Positions 54,770 to 64,000 of a stretch of DNA of 64,000 nt are shown in pieces (the stretch's first letter is position 1; every line of letters starts with the position of its first letter). The DNA is from SZUA-36 sp963727635. GTDB taxonomy: Bacteria > Pseudomonadota > Gammaproteobacteria > Xanthomonadales > SZUA-36. A program made the position numbers and the translations under genes. A model generated the notes under the pieces. It saw nothing but the letters and a program-made list of their open reading frames with translations, was not told the DNA's origin and did no database searches. The stretch spans positions 434,001 to 498,000 of the forward strand of contig CAVSHP010000017.1 of assembly GCA_963727635.1 (NCBI GenBank). The letters are read 5' to 3'.

Positions 54770-57400
54770 GTGAACGAGCAACACAGGACGATTGAAGGGC
54801 CGATGAAGGCAGCCATGCGTGAACAGCTCAAGCGCATGCTGGCGCGGGTGCCGTTCAATCGTTCTCCTGTTCTGAGCCGCTTTCTCTCGCATGTCGTGAA
54901 ACAGGCGCTTGCGGGCGACGCGGCACCGTTAAAAGAGTACACCCTAGGTCTGGAAGTGTTCGACCGCCCCGATGATTTCGATCCGCGTGTGGACACCATC
55001 GTGCGGGTGCAGGCCAGACGTTTGCGTGCAGCCATGGACAGCTACTACAGGAGCTCGGGCAAGAATGACAAGGTGCGCCTTGATATGCCCAAGGGGCAGT
55101 ACGGAATACGCGCATCGCTGATGACGCTTCCCGAGAATGTTTCCGAACATGGTGGCGAAGCATCGACACCGGATCGCGAGACATTCGTGACTGCACCCAT
55201 TCCGGTGGCTCGCACGCCGCTGATCGGTCGTGATGAGGAATTACGCCAACTGGTTGCCATGCTTGGGAAAGAAAGTACACGACTGCTGACGGTGACGGGC
55301 GTCGGTGGGACGGGCAAAACCCGCCTGGCGCTGGCCGCGGCTGACGCGATCGGCCATGCTTACCCTGGCGGCGTGCTGTTCCTCGATCTTTCCCCGGTTC
55401 GGGAATGCTCGGTGCTGATTGAACTGTTAGCCGAAGCTTTTTGTGTGCGCCGCACCGAGGGGCGCCCCTTGCTGCAGGTGATGGCCGAACGCTTGCGCAG
55501 CAAAGACATCCGCCCGATTCTTCTGGTCCTGGACAACATGGAAGGCGTTCTTGATGGTGCCGATGTACTGGGCGAACTTCTTGACGCCAGTGCCCTGTTG
55601 ACCATTCTGGTAACGAGCCGCATCGCCCTGCATTTGTACGGCGAGTACGAGTTTCCGCTGGCGCCATTAGCCGTGCCGAATGCAGAGCAGCGTGGTGACG
55701 CGCCATGCCTGGCGGAGGTGCCTTCAATAAAATTGTTCCTGGCGCGCTCGGCTGCGGCAAACCCCCGCATGGATGTCGGCAACGATATGGACGCGCTGGC
55801 CGAACTCTGCGTGCGTCTCGACGGTCTGCCGCTGGCTATCGAACTGGTTGCCGCGCAGGCTGGTGCATTGAGCCCGCGACAGATGCTGGATCGTTTCACC
55901 GGCCATCTCGATCTGCCTGAGAACCCGGCGCGCGATGCGCCTTCGCGGCAACGAACCTTGCGCCGTGTGATCGACTCCAGCTTCGATCTCCTCGATGATG
56001 CGGCCAGGATCGCCCTGCGCCGGCTTTCGGTGTTCGCCGGCGGATTCACGCTGGAAGCCGCCGAGGCGGTCGCCGACGCCAAAGCAGATTTTGGCACCCG
56101 CTTGTTGCCCGCGGTGAATACCCTCGTCGGCATGGGCCTGTTGTACTTCCACGCCATGCGGGATGAGCCGCGTTACGCGATGCTCGAGACGCTGCGCGCC
56201 TACGGGCGCGAGCGCCTCAACGCCAGCGGTGAAGCCGATTCCGTCCGCAAGGCACACGCCGCCTATTGCCTGGTGCTGGCCGAGGAAGGTCTGGGGTCGC
56301 TAACTGCAGCTCAGCGGGAGGCTTGGCTGGCATGTTGTGACAGTGAGCAGGACAATTTTCGTCAGGCACTGGACTACCTGCTAAGGGCTGGCCCCTCGAA
56401 GTGGGCCTTGCGCCTGGGCCATGCCCTGTTCAGTTACTGGGAACGGCGTGAACATCTCGTCGAGGGGGCGAGATTGATGCAAGGCATTGTCGACAGAGTG
56501 CCAGCCGAAGTCGATCCGGCGTTGTGGGCCAAGGTCAGCGCTTATGCCGGCGCACTTGCGGCCTTTGGTGGCGAGCAAGCGATCGCGTACGCCCGTTACC
56601 AGGGTGTGCTCGAATTGTACAAACGCCTGGGTGATCGCAAGGGCCAGGCAATGATGTTCAATGGCCTGGGCGTTATTTCCCGCATTGACGACAACGCGTT
56701 GCAGGCGCGTGATTGGTATAGCAAGGCACTGGAAGTGTGCCGCGAGATCGACGACCGTGGTCAGATCGCCGCCACACTAAGCAACCTCGCCGAATGCGAA
56801 CTCAAACTCGGCGAGATCGATACCGCGCGCCATCTGCTCGTCGAAGCACATGAGTTGTTCGTTAGTGAGCGCGAGCTGTTGCCGGCGGCCTGGTGTCTTA
56901 ACCACCTCGGCGACGCAGCGCGCGACGGTGAGGATCTCGACACCGCGGCCGACTACTATAACCGCGCTGAAATCGAGTTTGTACGTCTCGATGATGCCTG
57001 GGGCATGGCACGCAGTTGGGCGGATCGGGGCCGTCTGGCCCTGGCACGCGGTGATCATCGACAGGCTGGCGCGCTATTGCTCGATGCATTACGGGCGTTT
57101 GAAAAGGTCAGTCACCGGCGTGGAATGGCCAAGGTGGCCGATTCCCTGGCGGCACTGGCCCATGCCGTCGACCAGGACGAGCTTGCGGTCAAACTGTTGG
57201 CGACTGCGGAAAACTGGCGCAGCGCAGTCGGCTTCGTCGCGCGAATTGACGATCTTGAATTCACGCGCCCGGTGCGCGAAAACGTCGGATTTGGGCTGGA
57301 TGATGCCGAGTTGGAAGCCTTGCGTGAAGCGGGCCGACACATGAGCGCGACCGATGTGGCCGTTGCGATCACCGTCCTAATCGAGCCAGACGAAGTATAA
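54770..57400 (+). CDS. STAND-type regulator: N-terminal helical domain, NB-ARC ATPase, TPR
   Basis: 876 residues, intact. Residues 15-115 form the helical domain seen at the front of many bacterial signalling proteins (NRSPVLSRFLSHVVKQAL, LKEYTLGLEVFDRPDDFDPR, VDTIVRVQARRLRAAMDSYY, MPKGQYGI). A P-loop NTPase follows: TVTGVGGTGKTRLALAAA (Walker A), ILLVLDNMEGVLDG (Walker B), LTILVTSRIAL and GLPLAIELVAAQAG. The C-terminal 450 residues are TPR helices. The start is GTG 54770 or, with better GAAGGG spacing, ATG 54803. Probably a ligand- or stress-responsive switch. Divergent from patatin. Confidence 0.8.
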   Translation: MNEQHRTIEGPMKAAMREQLKRMLARVPFNRSPVLSRFLSHVVKQALAGDAAPLKEYTLGLEVFDRPDDFDPRVDTIVRVQARRLRAAMDSYYRSSGKNDKVRLDMPKGQYGIRASLMTLPENVSEHGGEASTPDRETFVTAPIPVARTPLIGRDEELRQLVAMLGKESTRLLTVTGVGGTGKTRLALAAADAIGHAYPGGVLFLDLSPVRECSVLIELLAEAFCVRRTEGRPLLQVMAERLRSKDIRPILLVLDNMEGVLDGADVLGELLDASALLTILVTSRIALHLYGEYEFPLAPLAVPNAEQRGDAPCLAEVPSIKLFLARSAAANPRMDVGNDMDALAELCVRLDGLPLAIELVAAQAGALSPRQMLDRFTGHLDLPENPARDAPSRQRTLRRVIDSSFDLLDDAARIALRRLSVFAGGFTLEAAEAVADAKADFGTRLLPAVNTLVGMGLLYFHAMRDEPRYAMLETLRAYGRERLNASGEADSVRKAHAAYCLVLAEEGLGSLTAAQREAWLACCDSEQDNFRQALDYLLRAGPSKWALRLGHALFSYWERREHLVEGARLMQGIVDRVPAEVDPALWAKVSAYAGALAAFGGEQAIAYARYQGVLELYKRLGDRKGQAMMFNGLGVISRIDDNALQARDWYSKALEVCREIDDRGQIAATLSNLAECELKLGEIDTARHLLVEAHELFVSERELLPAAWCLNHLGDAARDGEDLDTAADYYNRAEIEFVRLDDAWGMARSWADRGRLALARGDHRQAGALLLDALRAFEKVSHRRGMAKVADSLAALAHAVDQDELAVKLLATAENWRSAVGFVARIDDLEFTRPVRENVGFGLDDAELEALREAGRHMSATDVAVAITVLIEPDEV

Positions 57401-57402
57401 AC

Positions 57403-57717
57403 TTATGCCTGGACTCGCATGGCGTCGGGGGATATTTCGTCAGATGCATGCACGCCATCGGATTTTAGAAGATTGCGCACGGCCGACACCCGGTCGCACG
57501 GATGCCCGGCCATGCGGGCATGTTCACGGATCAGCGTTTCGTCGGGCGCAAGATAAATGCAATACACCTTGTCATCGGTGACGAAGCTGTGTACCCACTG
57601 AATCTTGGGGCCAAGCGCATCGAGGGCATCTTTACTTCTCTGTATTGCTTCTTCGAGTTCCGTCTGGCTCATCTGTCCGGAACCTGGAATATCTCTTTCG
57701 ATCACAAAATAAGGCAT
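57403..57717 (-). CDS. DUF4242 small protein
   Basis: 104 residues: MPYFVIERDIPGSGQMSQTE, KIQWVHSFVTDDKVYCIYLA and HARMAGHPCDRVSAVRNLL are the DUF4242 blocks (ferredoxin-like fold, sometimes described as nickel-binding). GGAG lies upstream of ATG 57717. It converges with the STAND gene, with the stops 3 bp apart. Confidence 0.85.
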   Translation of the reverse strand: MPYFVIERDIPGSGQMSQTELEEAIQRSKDALDALGPKIQWVHSFVTDDKVYCIYLAPDETLIREHARMAGHPCDRVSAVRNLLKSDGVHASDEISPDAMRVQA

Positions 57718-57837
57718 AACATTCTCCATTGCATCTGACACAGTGAAGTATACCAACAGTATACTGGATCGGCGCCGGCCGACGACGGCACGAGTCATGC
57801 GCGGCCAGAACACCGCGCATGCCCGATCCACTCAAGC

Positions 57838-58428
57838 TTAGCCTTCCGGCGAGTAGTATTTACAGGTCACGCTCATGTTTGACAGCGCAAACATCCCGGT
57901 GGGACTTTTCTTGAACGCCCAAACTCGCAGAGCGTACGCCGCAGGTATAACAAAGCGGTTAGGCTCATCGAGCAGGAACATATGCTGACCGCCCACGACA
58001 GGTGGCGTGACTTCACCATTCTCGGCATGCCAGGCTTCCTTGATCGTCAGATATTCGGCACCGGCCAGGCGCATGGTGCCCCACGGCGTGGGTTCGTATA
58101 ACAGGACTTCCGGTGTGCTGGGATCCAGGACACCGTCGCCGATCAGCTCGAAACGAACATAATGGACACCTTGTGCGCCACCGTAGGGTCCGCTGACGCA
58201 GCCAGTCGCTGGCACATAGCCGTCATCCACGGCCGCATTGACGTCCCGGTATTTGGACGCGCTGTCGATCACCGTCTTCACCAACCCCATCGGACCCAAG
58301 CCATTGGCGTTTGGATCTCCGGAGCTACCCGGGTAGGAGTCGGCAAAGGCAAGCGGCGCAGCAAGTGCCAGAACCAGCGCGCAAGCCTGGGCAATTTTCT
58401 TGGTTTTCAAAATTTTCTTCACGTGCAT
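57838..58428 (-). CDS. Secreted conserved protein
   Basis: 196 residues. A signal peptide (MHVKKILKTKKIAQACALVL, cleavage near AFADS) and GGAGG upstream of ATG 58428 set the start. The mature part has ATGCVSGPYGGAQGVHYVRF, LDPSTPEVLLYEPTPWG, RLAGAEYLTIKEAWH and VTCKYY. The pattern (GC.....GAxGxHY, PEVLxYE) recurs in periplasmic proteins of unknown function. Same strand as DUF4242, 120 bp apart. Confidence 0.65.
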   Translation of the reverse strand: MHVKKILKTKKIAQACALVLALAAPLAFADSYPGSSGDPNANGLGPMGLVKTVIDSASKYRDVNAAVDDGYVPATGCVSGPYGGAQGVHYVRFELIGDGVLDPSTPEVLLYEPTPWGTMRLAGAEYLTIKEAWHAENGEVTPPVVGGQHMFLLDEPNRFVIPAAYALRVWAFKKSPTGMFALSNMSVTCKYYSPEG

Positions 58429-58660
58429 CTTAAATATCCTCCATAGTTTGCATGGGCGCCGCCAGACCTGTTCCAACAAGCATCAACTGAACAGTAATGG
58501 CGACATGCATTCATACTAGGCCCGTATGCCAGGATGGAGGGATGCGAAGGTTTCTGTTTCACCGTGAAACGGAAGTTGTCACGTCATGTGAGACTCGTTG
58601 CCAAGAGTCTGAAAAGTCACGCAAAACAAGAGTCGAAAAGCCAAGCTTTAAAAAGAGAAA

Positions 58661-59006
58661 TGAAGAACACCCATAACTTCCAGCGCCACGCACCTGTACA
58701 GGATTGAAGCTGTGCGAATATCCGACATGCAGCCGTAAACTTGAATATACGAAGCTTGTTCTGGTCAAACCTTCGTGACCGCTTTTACGCTCGTGATATA
58801 AGGCCGGTATTGCAAAGTCGAGGCAAAGTTCAACGCTGGCGCCGAGACTCAATAATTCGCCAACGCAATCCGTCACGCTTGTAATTTCGCTGTCTGGACT
58901 GATCTTTGTACTGGTACCTCCGGGAAGATTTCAATACAAAACAAGGAAATGACTATGACCGACAAGCCACGTGAAAAACTGGATGAACTGATTGATGATT
59001 TTGATA
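58661..59006. repeat. Source copy of the 344-bp duplication
   Basis: Starts with family B-like GAACACCCATAACTTCC and contains the PPOX leader plus its first codons. The truncated copy is at 53024-53367. The two differ by a few substitutions and one or two single-base gaps. Confidence 0.9.
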
Positions 59007-59482
59007 TCGCCATGCTCGTCACCCGCTCACTCAATGGCGAACTCAGGGCGCGGCCCATGGCGATTGCCGGCCGGGATGACGAAGGCGTCCTGTATTTCAC
59101 CACCCGTTCCGAGGACGACAAGCTGAAAGAAATTTTACACACGCCCGAAGTTGCGGTGACCATGCAGGGTGATGACCGCTACCTTTCGCTTAGCGGACGC
59201 GCCCAACTCGAGACTGACATATTGCTCGCTGAAGAGATGTGGACACCGGCCATGCGAGCCTGGTTTCCGGATGGATACCACGATTCCGAATTCACCGTGA
59301 TAAAGGTGATCCCGTCCTATGCCGAGTACTGGGACCGGTCCGGTTTGCGCAAGCTGGAATTGATCTGGGAAACCGGCAAGGCTTTGTTCAAGCATGAAAA
59401 AGCTGAAGACCAGGGCCTGAGTGGTCACGAAAAGGTCCGCCTGGGCGAGGATGAGTCATCGACAGAGGGCGATGAGAGTTGA
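58955..59482 (+). CDS. Pyridoxamine 5'-phosphate oxidase-like (general stress) protein
   Basis: 175 residues. A split-barrel flavin-binding fold is indicated by IAMLVTRSLNGELRARPMA, GVLYFTTRSEDDKLKEI, VAVTMQGDDRYLSLSGRAQL and RAWFPDGYHDSEFTVIKV, as in general stress protein 26-like members. Two Met are possible; ATG 58955 has AAGGAA seven bases upstream, while 58949 is too close to it. Intact. Confidence 0.88.
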   Translation: MTDKPREKLDELIDDFDIAMLVTRSLNGELRARPMAIAGRDDEGVLYFTTRSEDDKLKEILHTPEVAVTMQGDDRYLSLSGRAQLETDILLAEEMWTPAMRAWFPDGYHDSEFTVIKVIPSYAEYWDRSGLRKLELIWETGKALFKHEKAEDQGLSGHEKVRLGEDESSTEGDES

Positions 59483-59606
59483 AATTCTGGCAAAACTTGT
59501 GAAGTTTTTACAAAACGGGTAAGTGATAGTTACCCGTATCAGCCCATCTCGTACCGGCATGATATTTGCATCTCCAGAAAGTGAGTCAAACACGGAGATT
59601 TGCAAA

Positions 59607-60600
59607 ATGAATCGTTCACAAACACCCGGGACATCAATTGACCGGGTGCTGGTCGTGATCGACCCGGACCAGATGATGCTGGAGCACCCTGAACAATCCG
59701 ACCTGCTGCAGCGCGCCCTTGATTTGGCGCGTGCCACCGGTTGTGAACTCGAGCTTTTTGCTGCTTATCACGATCCATCCCTCGATCTGAAGCTGTTTGC
59801 AAATCAGCAAGAGGTCAATCATGAAAAAGACCGGGTCACCAACTCCGCGGCTACCAAACTGGACGAAATAGCGCTGGAAATGAAACAGCGTGGCGTAAGG
59901 GTTACATGCGAAGTGCTCTGGGATCACCCTTACGCTGATGCCCTGCTCAGGAAAATTTCCGCATCAAATCCTGACCTGGTAATGAAACAAACACGGGGAC
60001 CCCAGTACGTGATGGGTCTGACCGACAACCCGGATTGGGAATTGATCCGGAAATCACCGGCACACATTTGGTTTGTCAAGCAGGGCGCTCCGGTCATCAA
60101 GACGGTGCTGACAGCCGTGGGTGAAACCGCAGGCGACAAGGGCATCATCTCCGAGTCTGACTACCGGGTTTTTGAAATCGGCAACATGCTGGCCAGAGCA
60201 TCGGCGCCGTGAACGTGCCGATACACAGTTACGAGGTTCCGAGGTTACACGCCTACACCACTTATGCTCCGATACTGGCCAACGCCACACAGGTTGCAGG
60301 CCAGATGGAAAGCTGGGACGAGATTGCCCGTATGCATGGTCAGGCCATTCGGAAGTTTGCGCAAAGAAATTCGATATCGACGTGGAACAGGTCGAGATCG
60401 CCAAGGGTCATGCCGGCGAAGTCATTCCGGCGAAGGCGAAATCATTGAATGCCGGCCTGGTCATCATGGGCGCAAGGAACCTAGGACGCTGGGAGCGATT
60501 GCTGAGTTCCGTAGCCGCCGAGCCGGTCTTGTCCTCGGTGCCGTGCGACATCGTTTTTGTCAAGGAAGCCCGAGGCTCTGAGCGTTCCGGTTGCCGATGA
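59607..60600 (+). CDS. Double universal stress protein (UspE-like), two frameshifts
   Basis: Two Usp domains in about 330 codons. The first: RVLVVIDPDQMMLEHPEQSD, LELFAAYHDPSLDL, VRVTCEVLWDHPYADALLRK. The second: RHxxx-like ARMHGQAIRKFAQ, IDVEQVEIAKGHAGEVIPAK, LVIMGARNLGRWERLLSSVA and VPCDIVFVK. Frame changes near 60205 and 60360 interrupt the link between domains. ATG 59607 is the family start. Likely cytoplasmic, stress-induced. Confidence 0.75.
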
Positions 60601-60613
60601 ACAACCCCGCCGC

Positions 60614-60863
60614 GGTGTTCCGTCGGTCAATATTGAAAAGGCCATCACGGAACCGGATAAAGCCTTCGATTCTCCGCAGTCGGTGGTCGAGACGGATGAC
60701 CTGACGATCGGTCTCGAGACGGCGGATTCTCGAAGCCTGGGAACTGGACGTGAACAGGCAGATGACGGCGGAAGACGAAGGCGGCCCGATCCAGGGCGCG
60801 CCTGCCAGCACCCTGATGAAAATCAACCAGGCCAGGGAGTCACTGGCCCGGATGGACCGGTAG
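60614..60863 (+). pseudogene. Small helical protein, frameshifted
   Basis: About 80 codons: NIEKAITEPDKAFDSPQSVV then, after a frame change near 60715, ILEAWELDVNRQMTAEDEGG and INQARESLARMDR to a stop at 60863. The order DxAFDxPxxVxxxxxLT...KIxILxxWExD is that of small proteins often beside Usp genes. No clear start codon. Confidence 0.5.
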
Positions 60864-60875
60864 CATATACCGTTG

Positions 60876-61771
60876 GCGCATAGCGGTCGTTCCGCGCAAC
60901 GGATCAGTTCTGTCGAGCTACAACATTCACCGCTGTTATGGACGCGATGGCGAGCACCGGCCGGACCGGATCCGCGATGTTTTGCGACAGATCGATGCCG
61001 ATGTCATTGCCTTGCAGGAAGTCGAGACGCTCCACGACGAGCCCGGCCTGCTGGACTACCTGTGTGAAGACAGCCCGTGGCAGCACATTCACGGGCCAAC
61101 ACTGGAGCGGGACGATGGCGATTACGGCAACGCGATTTTGACGTCTTTGCCGATCCGGTCGGTGCGCCGCATCGACATCAGCCAGGACCGGCGGGAGCCA
61201 CGCGGAGCATTGCATATCAGGCTGGGCCAGCAGGACCGGCCTTTTGACCTGTTGGCCACGCACCTCGGTCTGCGGCCGGGGGAACGCCGTGCCCAGGTCA
61301 AACTCCTGCTCCAGGAAATGCAGAACGGTGCCGGCAGTTCAAACGACAGTGCGTTCAACCGTACTGATGGGCGACCTGAACGAGTGGTTGCTGTGGGGCA
61401 GGCCCATCCGCTTTCTGCAAAGCCACTTCAAATCCTCCCCGGCCCCGGCAACATTTCCGGCCCGTTTTCCGCTGTTTGCGCTGGACCGGATCTGGGTTGA
61501 TCCACGCGACAGGCTCGTCAGTGTTAAAGCCATCAGCAATCCACTTACGCGGATGGCCTCCGACCACCTGCCACTGGTTGCCGAACTGGATTCAGGAGGT
61601 TTTCAGCAAGCGGCGAAACACCAGGGTGACGGAAATGATGAGGACAACGACAGCAGCCAGGATTCCGATGCTTTCGGCCGAGGGATTCATCACCGCCTGG
61701 AACAGGCTGCCGGAAAACACGGTCACCGCGGCGATTCCGGGCGGCCAGGCCGAGCAATGATCCCAGCATGA
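60876..61771 (+). CDS. Endonuclease/exonuclease/phosphatase-family protein, frameshifted
   Basis: EEP-fold phosphodiesterase: SSYNIHRCYGRDGEHRPDR, DVIALQEVETLHDE (metal Glu), GNAILTSLPI, LATHLGLRPGERRAQ, then in another frame VLMGDLNEWLLWG, FALDRIWVDPRD and MASDHLPLVAEL (catalytic Asp-His). One frame change near 61340; no good start codon is visible before the first strand. Family similarity ends at about 61595, but the first in-frame stop is at 61771, so the reading runs antisense into the PLD-VTT gene. EEP proteins pair with cardiolipin-synthase-like PLDs elsewhere (ybhP-clsB in E. coli). Confidence 0.75.
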
Positions 61772-63702
61772 ATTTGCCCACCTGCAAATGTGATGCCCCG
61801 GCCGCCAGGTTGACCACCGTGTAAGGCGCAACCGGCAGCATCCGCAACACGGCGATGGCCATGACTCCGCGGTCTGACAGGCCTTTGCTGAGACGGTGGA
61901 CTTGTGAACTGCTCAAGCCCCTGATGGCCTTGCCGCCGATATGATGGCCTAACTGAAATCCGAGCCACGCACTGAGCAGGGCACCGGTCATGGAACAGCC
62001 AAATCCAGTCCATGGCCCGAGCAATACCGCGCTTGCAACCACCAGCAAAGTCAGGGGCACCATCAGTAGGCTGGCGATCACAATGACCGCGAACACGGCA
62101 AGAAACCTGGTTGATGGCTGCTGGAACCACGCCAGCGCCGCGGCCAGTCTTTCAGGTGTCAGCCAGTCCGCAAGCGGTGTCCAGCGCCAGGCAGCGGCAC
62201 ACAGCAGCAGCATGCCTATGAAACCCATGAATAACACCAGCCGCCGGCGGCCAAGAGGCGCCTGTTCGTCCGGCACGGCGTGTTGCACGAAATAGTCCGG
62301 GTTGATGGGCTCGGTGGGATCGAGCAGGTCCGCCTCGGAGCTGATATCGATCGCTTTATCGGCAACGTTTATGTCCAGTTCGAGCAGCGTACGCCCTGCC
62401 GGCTGCCGCAGGCTTTCCACGGCTGCCAGCAGCGACGCATTTTTGGTTCGGGCTTGCTCGACATCCCCGATCGTGCAATCCAGGTGTTCGGACAGCAGAC
62501 GATGCAACAGCCAGGGCACACCATCGTGGTCCGGGGCTTCCAACGCAAGGTCGCATTCGCTGTCCATCCCCATCGAACGGTCACTGGTATTGGCCGAGCC
62601 CGAGTGCACAAAATAGTCGTCCATGATCATCAACTTGGCATGAACGCTGATACACTCGTCTGCCGGCAACCCCGGCTGCTCCGGATAGTAAACCCTGAAT
62701 CGCTGATTCCGGTCTGCCCGGCGTAACTCCAGCAGCTGGTTTCTGGCGCAAGGCGTCCATCGTGACCTGCTCCAGCCAGCCACCGGTGTGGCGCGGCAGG
62801 ACCAGGATCACCACGGGCGGGTCGTCCTCTTTTAGCCGTCTGGCCAGCGCCGCGGTGATCATGCGTGAAGTAAAGTACTGATTTTCAATGTAGATGTAAT
62901 CCCTGGCCCGGGCGATCGAATCCATGAACAATTGTTCAACTTCCCGCACTTCGTCACGGCCCTGGAATGCGGGAAATGTTCGGGCTATTGCAACCGGCAT
63001 CTCCTCGAACAGGGGCTCGAGGTCTGTCGGCCACCAACCCGATGCGTCTTCACGGGCTTTAATTGGTTCCACTTTGCTACCCGAATCTTTCCAGCGTCTT
63101 CGCGACAATTCGCCCAGGGCGGACGCTGCGGCGCCATCGAGCAGCCACATGACATCGTGAAACGGCGCATAGGTTTTTCCGTCCGGGTCGGTGCGACGTG
63201 GCTCTTTGGCCGCGTGTTTGGACGTATCCCAGCGCCAACGACTCAGATCGATACCGCCACAAAATGCCGCCGCATCATCCACTACGACGATTTTCTGGTG
63301 CTGCGAACCGCCCAGCGGGTGTTGATTATCGAACTGCACATGTAACCGTTCATGGCCGTTGGAACGGAGCTTCCAGGACTGGAACCATTCCCGTTCGGCG
63401 GCATAGATCATGCTGTAATCCCAGATCAACAGGTAGATGTGCAGGTTCTTTTTCCGCGCCAGCAAGTCCTGGATAAACTGCTCCAGCGTCGGTGTGTCAT
63501 CGCCCCGGCCCAACGGTTCATGACGGTCAAAATCCCAGCCGAGTATGAAAATGCTGTGTTCGGCCCGCTCACATAGCGCGACCAATGCCTGGAAGTAGTC
63601 GGCGGTGTCTATCAGCGGAGCTAAGTGCTTGCTCGATTCGATGCGCCAGCAGTTATCGCCGGGGCGCAGGATCTCGTACTCGTCAAATTGCCTGGCTGTC
63701 AT
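61592..63702 (-). CDS. Phospholipase D-VTT membrane protein fusion, two frameshifts
   Basis: About 700 codons. Two PLD sites: HQKIVVVDDAAAFCGGIDLS and VHAKLMIMDDYFVHSGSANT, each HxK(x4)D. Before the second, a frame change lies near 62750. A linker follows, then membrane helices (LVLFMGFIGMLLLCAAAW) and a VTT/SNARE-associated domain (FGCSMTGALLSAWLGFQLGH, MAIAVLRMLPVAPYTVVNLA, GASHLQVGKFMLGSLLG). A second change near 61765 precedes the last helix (SIGILAAVVVLIISVTLVF) and the stop at 61592. Possible cardiolipin/phospholipid synthesis or transfer at the inner membrane. Convergent with the EEP gene. Confidence 0.8.
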
Positions 63703-63944
63703 GGTATTTCCGTCTTTTCAACATTGCTTTAGATGCAATCTCCATGCCAGAATGCCAAGACACGACCTGCTGAGATTGCAGTGATCAAATTGGAAAATAT
63801 TTTGAAATTTGGTAATCCCGTTTGAAACATTAACAGTGATTTTATGGGAATTCATGGCCTGGGTAATGTTTTGCGAACAGGAACCGCTCCATGAAGTTGG
63901 AACATATCTTGCATCATTTTTGTAATCACAATGAGGTTCAAGCT
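63703..63944. other. Divergent promoter interval at the right end
   Basis: About 240 bp, AT-rich, between the minus-strand PLD-VTT gene and a plus-strand gene that begins at 63945. No repeat or dyad stands out. Confidence 0.4.
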
Positions 63945-64000
63945 ATGAAACAACTATCCGAAATCGTAGATACGAAAGTGGTGGACCCAAGTGGCGAAAC
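63945..64000 (+). CDS. Partial gene running off the window
   Basis: GAGG nine bases upstream of ATG 63945 and the first 18 codons MKQLSEIVDTKVVDPSGE. Too short to assign. Confidence 0.4.
   Translation, partial: MKQLSEIVDTKVVDPSGE

Noticed and set aside
1..64000. tRNA or rRNA genes
   Set aside because: I saw no cloverleaf-like or rRNA core sequences on reading; a dedicated search could still find one.

Overview
The window looks like chromosomal DNA of an environmental gammaproteobacterium, probably a metagenome-assembled or long-read contig. The grounds are the cyo-type quinol oxidase, NsrR/NnrS/RIC nitric-oxide genes, fdxA, a REP-associated transposase with a repeat ending GGGGACAGTTTACTT, several FlgO-like/TPR membrane proteins, vapBC, and IS91/IS4/IS3 remnants. 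The species cannot be named from sequence alone. Base composition shifts sharply: about 1-3700 is very GC-rich and the intergenic repeat zones are AT-rich.

Layout. 1-3.5 kb: cyoABC (minus strand), broken by many frameshifts. 4.3-9.3 kb: an intact metallo-beta-lactamase-fold gene, then a graveyard of gene pieces (amidohydrolase, AraC, Tag, PdhA, glutathionyl-hydroquinone reductase, IS91). 9.4-12.2 kb: a small E1-like/ubiquitin-like/BNR-propeller cluster. 12.4-18.6 kb: four FlgO-like/TPR paralogues, two of them internally deleted, with vapBC between. 18.6-20.4 kb: REP repeats and IS4/IS3 remnants. 20.6-23.6 kb: a three-gene glycosyl-transfer cassette. 23.6-24.4 kb: the REP transposase. 25.4-31.7 kb: a four-gene operon of glutamate dehydrogenase, two PPDK-like ATP-grasp proteins and a GAF-like protein. 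32.2-35.5 kb: a CadC-like sensor and a secreted propeller protein. 36.0-46.5 kb: a nitric-oxide response region (nsrR, fdxA, nnrS, tetR-ric, second Rrf2 regulator, frameshifted qNor) with marR/Yip1, P450 and DUF488 genes. 46.7-48.6 kb: a cytochrome c-FTR1 iron permease under a likely Fur box. 49.3-58.4 kb: a transglutaminase-like protein, a repeated secreted Cys-containing protein, patatin, a STAND ATPase and small proteins. 58.9-64 kb: PPOX, universal stress protein, EEP nuclease-fold protein and a PLD-VTT fusion.

Two dispersed repeat families tie the window together. Family A (core TATCAGGGGACAGTTTACTT) belongs to the REP transposase. Family B (GTCAGGACACCCAT palindromes) occurs at about ten loci, often at gene ends or breakpoints, and borders a 344-bp duplication.

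Frameshifts are abundant but clustered (1-3.5, 7.3-12, 43-46.5, 50-52 and 59.6-63.7 kb), while long genes elsewhere are intact. Some of this may be local sequencing error rather than biology; each affected entry says so.
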